Source of the DNA: an uncultured Bacteroidota bacterium
GTDB taxonomy: Bacteria > Bacteroidota > Bacteroidia > Chitinophagales > Chitinophagaceae
Reading direction: 5' to 3'
DNA: 14,377 nt
NCBI GenBank assembly: GCA_903825065.1
Contig: CAIJZG010000026.1
Span: forward strand, 1-14,377
Shown in pieces: positions 7,192 through 13,071 of the stretch (position 1 is its first letter; each line of letters opens with the position of its first letter). Under the pieces are notes generated by a model. That model made no database searches and was not told the DNA's origin. It saw only the letters and a list, made by a program, of their open reading frames with translations. Made by a program: the position numbers and the translations under genes.

Positions 7192-8064
7192 TCACTCTTC
7201 GATTAGAACCCCCATCTTCCCCAACTGATAATCCCTAATAGCTTCCATGATCTCTGTTTGTGTGTTCATTACAAATGGTCCATGTGAAGCAATTGGTTCA
7301 TTAAGTGGTTCACCCGTACCCATGAATAAATGTGTATCTGCAAACGCCTCAATTGCTATACCTTCTCCATCTTGATTAAAGCTTAACACATATTTTGCAT
7401 CTACCAAAGAATCTCCTATTATCTGAATTTGACCATCCATTACATAAATAAATGCATTATGTGTAGCAGGAATAGTGAAATAATATTTTGCGCCTTTCAG
7501 TATTTTTATTGTGAATGTGTTTACATCTGATAAAGTTTTGATCGGACCTTTAACACCATCTAACTCACCTGCAATAATTTTAATTTGTGTCAATCCATCT
7601 TGCGAAATTATTTCTGGGGTTTCATTGGCATTCAAAGGTTGATAAGAAGGTTGGTCCATTTTATTTTTTGCTGGCGTGTTCACCCATAATTGAATCAATT
7701 CTTGCACACCTCCTATTTCATGGATATCGGCAGGCGGTCTTTCACTATGAATCATACCCATCCCGGCATTCATCCATTGCGTACCGCCAGCATATACTAC
7801 ATGATTATTGCCTCTACTATCCCGATGATGTACCCCGCCTTTAAAAATAAAACTCACTGGAGAAAATCCGCGGTGAGGATGGGGACCTACTCCCGATTGC
7901 AAAACAGGTTTATGTGATGGAACTTTTATTTCTGCATGATGCAATAACAAAAATGGATCTATGTGCTCTGCTTTATGAGAAGGGAATGGTTGCCTAATTG
8001 GGAAACCACCCATGTCCATTGGTGTTGCATATAGAATTGCTTTGATAGTTCTATTAGTAAGCAT
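7192..8064 (-). CDS. Pirin family protein (two-cupin metal protein)
   Basis: This 290-residue bicupin protein of the pirin family has the metal site in the N-terminal cupin: His62 and His64 in GPHPHRGF, then His106 and Glu108 in GMIHSERP. GGTQWMNAGMG (93-103) precedes the second pair. The C-terminal cupin ends with the pirin_C signature GEPLNEPIASHGPFVMNTQTE (251-271). Family members are iron proteins; some oxidise quercetin-like flavonols and others act as redox-sensitive partners of regulators. ATG 8064 lies 17 bases after the stop of the first pirin gene, so the two are surely co-transcribed. The N-terminus MLTNRTIKAI contains a 12-bp sequence that also occurs at the end of the upstream gene (8072-8083). 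This pirin is of the longer PIR/YhaK-like class and only distantly related to its neighbour. They are not a simple recent duplication. Its substrate is unknown. Confidence 0.93.
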   Translation of the reverse strand: MLTNRTIKAILYATPMDMGGFPIRQPFPSHKAEHIDPFLLLHHAEIKVPSHKPVLQSGVGPHPHRGFSPVSFIFKGGVHHRDSRGNNHVVYAGGTQWMNAGMGMIHSERPPADIHEIGGVQELIQLWVNTPAKNKMDQPSYQPLNANETPEIISQDGLTQIKIIAGELDGVKGPIKTLSDVNTFTIKILKGAKYYFTIPATHNAFIYVMDGQIQIIGDSLVDAKYVLSFNQDGEGIAIEAFADTHLFMGTGEPLNEPIASHGPFVMNTQTEIMEAIRDYQLGKMGVLIEE

Positions 8065-8083
8065 AAAAATAGCTTTGATAGTT
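8039..8083. repeat. 12-bp direct repeat spanning the junction of the two pirin genes
   Basis: GCTTTGATAGTT occurs at 8039-8050 and 8072-8083, 33 bp apart, with weaker similarity continuing between the copies (ATGC and AC-AAT-G shared on the minus strand). One copy lies at the end of the first pirin gene and the other in codons 5-9 of the second. It looks like a decayed tandem duplication. Confidence 0.5.
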
Positions 8084-8795
8084 ATGATAATTCCATGGGT
8101 ACGTCGATTAATAAAATTTCAGCATCGGTAGTAGCAGTTATATGCAATGAATCTGTTTCCCAAATACCAAATCCATCTCTAGTTTCAAGTATTTGATCGT
8201 TAACCAAAACACTTCCAGATAATACAAAAACATAAACACCATTTCCAGATTTTTTAATTTCATAATCTGTGGTGTACTTTTTAGAAAATTTTCCTAAAGA
8301 AAACCATGCATCTTGATTAATAAAAATAGCTTCCTCATTATCAGGGGCTACAACATTCAAAATTTGATTCACACGGTCTTCTGGTAGAAAAGACTTTTGT
8401 TCATACCGGGGATTAATATTTTTAAGTTTAGGGAATACCCAGATTTGTAAAAATTTCACCTCTTTGTCTTTATTCGCATTCATTTCGCTATGCGCAATAC
8501 CACTTCCAGCACTCATAATTTGAACATCGTGCTGACGAATAATTTCGCTTCTTCCTGTACTGTCCTCATGATGCAAATCGCCAGAAAGCGGAATAGAAAC
8601 TATTTCCATATTATCATGAGGGTGTTTACCAAAACCCATTCCTGCACTAACGGTATCATCATTTAATACTCTAAGTGCCCCAAAATGTATCCTTTCATTG
8701 TTTTGATATTGACCAAAACTAAAAGTGTGATAACTATTCAGCCATCCGAAATTGGCATGTCCTCTTGAAGCTGCTTTGTGTAATATGGTTTTCAT
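8082..8795 (-). CDS. Pirin family protein, YhhW-type (quercetin 2,3-dioxygenase-like)
   Basis: This 237-residue protein matches the E. coli YhhW type along its length: RGHANFGWLNSYHTFSFGQY (11-30), ALRVLNDD (40-47), GFGKHPHDNMEI (54-65), HEDSTG (76-81), QIMSAGSGIAHSE (92-104), LQIWVFP (116-122) and PRYEQKSF (129-136). Metal ligands His58, His60, His102 and Glu104 are all present. YhhW shows quercetinase activity in vitro; the physiological substrate is not known. It is the first gene after marR (43-bp gap), and that gap contains a copy of the proposed operator 13 bases before its ATG. Two different pirins side by side under one regulator suggest related but distinct substrates. ATG 8795 agrees with the conserved start of the family. 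No signal peptide is present, so it is cytoplasmic. Confidence 0.94.
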   Translation of the reverse strand: MKTILHKAASRGHANFGWLNSYHTFSFGQYQNNERIHFGALRVLNDDTVSAGMGFGKHPHDNMEIVSIPLSGDLHHEDSTGRSEIIRQHDVQIMSAGSGIAHSEMNANKDKEVKFLQIWVFPKLKNINPRYEQKSFLPEDRVNQILNVVAPDNEEAIFINQDAWFSLGKFSKKYTTDYEIKKSGNGVYVFVLSGSVLVNDQILETRDGFGIWETDSLHITATTDAEILLIDVPMELS

Positions 8796-8808
8796 GTTAT
8801 TAATTTAT

Positions 8809-8824
8809 ATGTATATACACCTAT
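8809..8824 (-). promoter_or_regulatory. Second copy of the proposed MarR operator, before the first pirin gene
   Basis: The plus strand reads ATGTATATACACCTAT. It contains the perfect 10-bp palindrome TGTATATACA (8810-8819) and matches the element in the marR promoter at 13 of 16 positions. It lies 13 bases before the pirin ATG, nearly the distance (11 bases) seen in front of marR. The -7 and -33 matches around it are poor, so an internal promoter here would be weak or dependent on an activator. Confidence 0.55.
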
Positions 8825-8838
8825 TATTTTAAAAAAAT

Positions 8839-9297
8839 CTACCGCTCTGAACTTCTTAATTTTTCCAATAACTTATTAAGTTGAATTGATTCAATTTCAG
8901 TAAGTAAAGTAACCGTTTCCATAGTATGATCAATTGACTTGGTACTTGCTTCTAATAATAAAATACCAGCATGAGTTAAAGAAATAACTGTTTCCCTTTT
9001 ATCTAATTGCGAAGTAGTTCTTTTTACTAATTTTTTAATTTCTAATCGGTCTACAATTCTTGGTACGTTTGAATTTTTCTCAATCATTCTACAAGCGATA
9101 TCCCTTACACAAATTTGATCAGGATATTTCCCCTTTAAAATTCTAAGCACATTATATTGCTCGTGTGTGATACCAAACTCTTTTAACCCCTTGCTCATAT
9201 TAGTCTTCAACCACCAAGCCGTATACAATACATTCAAAGCTGCCTTCTGCGTTTCGTTTTTAAATTTATTACTTTTTATGGCCTCTTCTAATTTCAC
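8839..9297 (-). CDS. MarR-family winged-helix transcriptional regulator
   Basis: This 152-residue winged-helix protein would act as a dimeric DNA-binding regulator that releases DNA on contact with phenolic or oxidising ligands. The recognition region is about 62-97, with helix-turn-helix VRDIACRMIEKNSNVPRIVD (64-83) and the wing around SQLDKRET (96-103). The N- and C-terminal helices (10-40, 110-150) form the dimer interface. The start is GTG 9297: MKLEEAIK is a usual beginning in this family and the next Met is residue 34, too late. The -7 box ends four bases before this GTG, implying a leaderless mRNA. Cys63 and Cys69 flank the recognition helix and could sense oxidants, but this is inference. 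It heads the pirin-pirin-yceI-reductase row. The palindrome in its own promoter suggests autorepression. It is not a DUF24/HxlR protein. Confidence 0.92.
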   Translation of the reverse strand: MKLEEAIKSNKFKNETQKAALNVLYTAWWLKTNMSKGLKEFGITHEQYNVLRILKGKYPDQICVRDIACRMIEKNSNVPRIVDRLEIKKLVKRTTSQLDKRETVISLTHAGILLLEASTKSIDHTMETVTLLTEIESIQLNKLLEKLRSSER

Positions 9298-9301
9298 AAT
9301 A

Positions 9302-9334
9302 CAAATGTATGTATGTACATCTAATTTACCAAAA
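9302..9334 (-). promoter_or_regulatory. Promoter of marR, consensus Bacteroidota type
   Basis: On the minus strand TTTTG (9334-9330) is followed by a 20-base spacer and TACATTTG (9309-9302), a perfect TAnnTTTG box. The next four bases are TATT and then the GTG start at 9297, so transcription should begin at or next to the start codon. Both elements and the spacing are ideal, making this the best promoter in the window. Confidence 0.82.
9309..9324 (-). promoter_or_regulatory. Proposed MarR operator inside the marR promoter spacer
   Basis: The plus strand reads ATGTATGTACATCTAA, with the near-palindrome TGTATGTACA (9310-9319; TGTA-N2-TACA) and the perfect octamer ATGTACAT (9313-9320). It fills the -33/-7 spacer and touches the -7 box, where a bound dimer would block polymerase. 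A 13/16 match stands before the first pirin gene. The assignment to MarR is inference from position, symmetry and repetition. Confidence 0.6.
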
Positions 9335-9344
9335 TTAATTTATC

Positions 9345-9356
9345 GGAACATATTCC
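9345..9356. repeat. GGAA-N4-TTCC inverted repeat upstream of the marR promoter
   Basis: GGAACATATTCC lies 11 bases upstream of the -33 element of marR and 17 bases beyond the peptidase stop. The arms are only 4 bp, so chance is a real possibility. It could be a second protein-binding site of the marR promoter. Confidence 0.25.
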
Positions 9357-9373
9357 AGGTCTATCACAAAGTT

Positions 9374-12067
9374 TTATTTCTGATCAAATAATTGATTAAA
9401 AAGCATTTTATAACTACCATGAGTTTGTGCACGGAAGGTAATCTCAGGACCATATACATATAAATGCCCCTTACCAACCTTTGCTACAAATGCTGCTACT
9501 CCATCTTGCAAATAAGACTGGCCAAAAGCCCAACCACTCCTCAATGTTTTATCGGAGGCATACCAGGCTAGGGGTGTAACATCGCCATTAGATATAGCTC
9601 CAGGTAATAATTTAAAAACCGGACTGGCACTGAAATAAACATCTGTTTTATTACCCAATCCCCAATTTTCTTTTTGTTTATTATCAACAGTAATTTGCAT
9701 CACAGATCCTGGGATATAAAACTTTTCACCTGGCAGGTTTTTCTCTTTTCCATTTACCACTTCCACCAACGCATTTCGCACTGGTAATTGCAAATGATAG
9801 GCAAGATTGGCGCTGGTGCCGATTGTAACGATATCACCACCTGATTCTAAAAATTCTTTTAATGCCGGAATTGATTTAGCTGCTGTGATTTTACCAAGCA
9901 ATGGTTGAAATTCAGCTGGTATTTCTCCTTCCTTTGGTTCTTTTTCATCCCATTCGTTAGGTGCCTCTGCACGTAATGACGGAATTGCGCCGCCTACAAA
10001 TACGATTATATCATATTTGCTTTTCAAACTAGCTGCATCAATCTCTTTTGCATATATCAAACTAAATGGAAAATGATATTGTTCCATAATCCATCTTACC
10101 CAACCAGCTGGAATCGAACCGCCATAAGAATCCCATAGAGCAATTCTTTTTGCAGAAACTATACTAAATGTTTGTGATGGGGTTTTATCTTCTGCATTTA
10201 TGATCAACCCATTTTCGGCACTTACCTTTTTTAATAAGGGCAAAACAGTTGCATTATTTGACACATAAAATTGATCTGAACTTTTTGATACAGTTATGCC
10301 AGCCTTCAATAAATCATTCAATAAAATAAAACTTGCATTGTCTTTTGTTGAGAATGAATACCCAACAGCAACTGCAGTCTCATGCATTTTTCCTTTAGCG
10401 GTTTGAACTTGTCCGTATGGAATGGTTTCAAAAGGCCCATCAAAAGATTCTAAAATTCTATCAAACTGAATTCCCATGGTAAATGCAGGTGTCCAACCAG
10501 CGGCATCATAAGGACGTACTGGTGGGCCGCCTGGATATTGAAAGTCATTTGGATGATCCTGTGGTTCAAACATATCAATCACATGCGGACGAAATGCCTG
10601 ATTGGTTTTTACAATGTATGAGCCAGCCAGATATGTTTTTCCAGCCACAGTAAAATCTGCTTTTGCTTGTTCCACACGGATGCCACTGTTAATTAAAATA
10701 TTAATAAAATTGATAGCAGTTGTTGGTTGATTAATTGGAACAATATAACCTCGGGCATCTTTTAATTCTTGTTTGCGATAGATCTTTCCAAAATAATCAA
10801 GCGGCAAAGTATCGCCCTTCATTTCTTTTTTATCTTCCTTATACATTTCAGTAACCAACTCTACTTTTTTAGGTGACAAGGTCCAATGATCTTTACTACC
10901 TGCTTCAATAGAATGTTTTCCCATTGTATAAATATTCATTAACAACTCATCCTTATACCTTGCAGCATAATTTAATACCGCATAGTTTAGAGAAACTGAA
11001 TAATCAATTGAATTTTGAAATAACCATTGCTTTGGTTCAATTGGAAAGGGTGTAGCACTATTGGGTATTAAACGGCTTGGCACGAAAGGAATTTTACTTG
11101 GTGTAGGGTTCCCAATAATTTCTGTGAGCAATCCGATGATATTATGATAGTATGCTGTAGTTCTCAAACCACCATTCCACCAGGTTGAATACACAGAACC
11201 GCTTTTCATAGTATAACCTGGTTTGCCTTCTGCATTTAATCTGCTACTCATAGCTGCACCTACTGCATCAATCCCTGTTACCAATAATGGATCATACACA
11301 TAATTAAATGGATCGCGATAAGGCGGACCAGCAACAACAGTTCCAGCTGGACCAGTTTGATGGTGATTATATAAAATCTGTGGCATCCACTCGATATATT
11401 GTTGCCTACTCATATTTTTTGATTCACTCATATTCATCATATAGAAATCGCGATTATTATCGTGTCCAATATATTTCTGATAGAGTCTTGGCAAATTAGA
11501 TGTACTACGTTTTAGTGTATCGCTATTTCGCATGTACCAATTAGATACCAATTCTTGTCCGTCTGGATTTGCATGAACAAATAATATTATGGTTGATTGC
11601 AAGATTCTTTTTGTCTCCTCATCTGTTCTGGTAATAAGTTGATATACTGATTCAATCCATTGATGAATACCCACCACTTCTGTTGCATGCAAACCGCCAT
11701 CAATCCATACTACCGCTTTTCCCTCTGTTGCCAATGTTTTAGCTTCAGCATCAGTAAGTCCTTCTGCTCTAGCCATTCTTTGAGAGATTGATTGATACTT
11801 ATTGAGCTTTGCAAGATTATTTGGATCAGATACGATTACCATGTATTGATTTCTACCTTCTTCTGTTTTACCGATAGTTACCAGTTTCATTTTTTTAGAA
11901 ACAGCTGCTAATTTCTTTAAGTACAATTCAGTTTGTGTAAATGTGGCTAACTGATAGTTATCGCCAATTGAGAATCCAAAGTGCGATTTTGGAGAAGGTA
12001 TATTTTGAGCTACGACTAAATAGTTTAAAAATAATATAGTAGAAAATATCAATACGAATTTGCGCAT
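9374..12067 (-). CDS. Secreted M14-family zinc carboxypeptidase-like protein with C-terminal amidotransferase-like domain
   Basis: This 897-residue exported protein starts with a signal peptide: MRKF, a hydrophobic core, and probable cleavage near Ala20-Gln21. The M14 domain (about 35-330) has the zinc ligands His127 and Glu130 in GLHATE and His235 or His236 in YNHHQTGP. The substrate-binding pair Asn205-Arg206 is in HDNNRDFY and the catalytic Glu316 in LLTEIIG. It should therefore be an active metallocarboxypeptidase in the periplasm or outside. After a linker of about 300 residues, residues 638-760 look like a class I glutamine-amidotransferase-like fold (RIALWDSYGGSIPAGW, YDIIVFVGGA, FLESGGDIVTIG). 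I see no amidotransferase nucleophile there, so it is probably structural or binding. No C-terminal sorting domain is obvious. Similar two-part proteins are common in Bacteroidota. ATG 12067 is right, because the signal peptide begins there. It stands alone behind a terminator. Whether it trims peptides or peptidoglycan stems is unknown. Confidence 0.9.
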   Translation of the reverse strand: MRKFVLIFSTILFLNYLVVAQNIPSPKSHFGFSIGDNYQLATFTQTELYLKKLAAVSKKMKLVTIGKTEEGRNQYMVIVSDPNNLAKLNKYQSISQRMARAEGLTDAEAKTLATEGKAVVWIDGGLHATEVVGIHQWIESVYQLITRTDEETKRILQSTIILFVHANPDGQELVSNWYMRNSDTLKRSTSNLPRLYQKYIGHDNNRDFYMMNMSESKNMSRQQYIEWMPQILYNHHQTGPAGTVVAGPPYRDPFNYVYDPLLVTGIDAVGAAMSSRLNAEGKPGYTMKSGSVYSTWWNGGLRTTAYYHNIIGLLTEIIGNPTPSKIPFVPSRLIPNSATPFPIEPKQWLFQNSIDYSVSLNYAVLNYAARYKDELLMNIYTMGKHSIEAGSKDHWTLSPKKVELVTEMYKEDKKEMKGDTLPLDYFGKIYRKQELKDARGYIVPINQPTTAINFINILINSGIRVEQAKADFTVAGKTYLAGSYIVKTNQAFRPHVIDMFEPQDHPNDFQYPGGPPVRPYDAAGWTPAFTMGIQFDRILESFDGPFETIPYGQVQTAKGKMHETAVAVGYSFSTKDNASFILLNDLLKAGITVSKSSDQFYVSNNATVLPLLKKVSAENGLIINAEDKTPSQTFSIVSAKRIALWDSYGGSIPAGWVRWIMEQYHFPFSLIYAKEIDAASLKSKYDIIVFVGGAIPSLRAEAPNEWDEKEPKEGEIPAEFQPLLGKITAAKSIPALKEFLESGGDIVTIGTSANLAYHLQLPVRNALVEVVNGKEKNLPGEKFYIPGSVMQITVDNKQKENWGLGNKTDVYFSASPVFKLLPGAISNGDVTPLAWYASDKTLRSGWAFGQSYLQDGVAAFVAKVGKGHLYVYGPEITFRAQTHGSYKMLFNQLFDQK

Positions 12068-12102
12068 AACAGAGTTTTAGATATTCTTGAATTTAGTGCA
12101 AG

Positions 12103-12117
12103 AAATTGAATCAATTT
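12103..12117. repeat. Perfect 7-1-7 palindrome upstream of the peptidase gene
   Basis: AAATTGA and TCAATTT flank a single A, 36-50 bases before the peptidase ATG. The position suits an operator or the promoter region, but no consensus TAnnTTTG box is visible beside it. Low-complexity AT sequence makes chance symmetry more likely than usual. Confidence 0.35.
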
Positions 12118-12143
12118 AATTTTTTACATGAACTCATAGACAT

Positions 12144-12178
12144 AAAAAAAAACGGGTGAACAAATGTCCACCCGTTTT
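12144..12178 (-). terminator. Strong rho-independent terminator after the NrfD-linked gene pair
   Basis: The stem AAAACGGGTG (12149-12158) pairs perfectly with CACCCGTTTT (12169-12178) around ten bases, and three further pairs are possible inside. On the minus strand it is followed by a run of nine T (complement of 12152-12144). It lies 26 bases after the stop at 12205 and isolates the membrane-protein pair from the peptidase gene. The A/T flanks could also make it work on the plus strand, where no gene approaches. Confidence 0.88.
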
Positions 12179-12204
12179 GATTGGTTATTATCAATTTATA
12201 ACTG

Positions 12205-13071
12205 CTAATTAAGTCCAAGCTTTTTCATCTTTTTGATTTGTCCGATTAAGTAAATTAAAACACCCCAAACAGCTAGCACAATTGAATAGGCCAATAACTC
12301 CAACCAAATAGGAGACTTTCCTCTTCTTGCAAACAAGGTTCTTTTTTCAAATTCAGTATAATATTTTATTGGTTTTCCCCATGGCACAATTTTCTCTGAA
12401 GAAAGATTTCCGTAAGTATCGTTGTCTTCTACTTTAGCTATTAATATAAGATTGCCTTTTGAATCTCCTGGCAAACTATCTCTTTTAAAATCTGCGCTAG
12501 CAACTCCCAAAGAATCAGTAGCATAAGTAGGTGTTTCAGCCACATTTAAATCTGCATCTAATCTTTTAATAGCAAACTTCATATCCACTGCCTTTACTGG
12601 AGTCCATATGGTATCTTTTAATTCCAATAAAGTAGCTGTAATTTTTTTATCTGCTAAAGTATCAATTTGAATTTTAGCTTTTGTAATATCTACATTACCC
12701 TTTGCTTCATCAAACTCTTTTGTCTTTTGAGATACAATGACGAAACTAACTTTGGCAGCTTTCTTCCACTCATCTTTTGCATTTGGTGGGATAAATAATA
12801 AGGCGTCTCCTTTATCATTTGTTACAGCTTTCCCCAGCAAATTCGCAGCGTCTTCGGTGCCAATATAAAAACTGAGATTAATATTGGGAATCATTTGAAA
12901 TTTTCCATCAATCTTAGATTTAGCATGGGCCACCAAATATTGAATATGGTTATTGCTATTAAAATAACTAATGCTTAAAGAAAGATCATTCTTTTCAGCC
13001 TGCGAAAATGCAGTAATCGCTAATAACTGTAATAGTATAGCGGTAAAAAATATTTTGCTATGCTTGTTCAT
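12205..13071 (-). CDS. Secreted, C-terminally membrane-anchored protein with Ig-like features, linked to NrfD
   Basis: I do not recognise a named family. From ATG 13071 the protein has 288 residues: a signal peptide (1-23, cleavage likely at AFS-QAE), a periplasmic part, one transmembrane helix (about 257-279, ELLAYSIVLAVWGVLIYLIGQ) and a short basic cytoplasmic tail (KKMKKLGLN). The periplasmic part is beta-rich with two stretches of the kind found in bacterial Ig-like or CarboxypepD-like domains: TNDKGDALLFIPP (84-96) and TDSLGVASADF (185-195). The frame is open for 19 more codons to ATG 13128, but that start would bury the signal peptide and overlap the upstream gene by 71 bases. ATG 13071 overlaps it by 14 bases, a normal coupling distance. 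It has no cysteines, haem motif (CxxCH) or iron-sulfur ligands, so it is not itself an electron carrier. A scaffold or accessory role beside the NrfD protein is my inference. Confidence 0.8.
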   Translation of the reverse strand: MNKHSKIFFTAILLQLLAITAFSQAEKNDLSLSISYFNSNNHIQYLVAHAKSKIDGKFQMIPNINLSFYIGTEDAANLLGKAVTNDKGDALLFIPPNAKDEWKKAAKVSFVIVSQKTKEFDEAKGNVDITKAKIQIDTLADKKITATLLELKDTIWTPVKAVDMKFAIKRLDADLNVAETPTYATDSLGVASADFKRDSLPGDSKGNLILIAKVEDNDTYGNLSSEKIVPWGKPIKYYTEFEKRTLFARRGKSPIWLELLAYSIVLAVWGVLIYLIGQIKKMKKLGLN

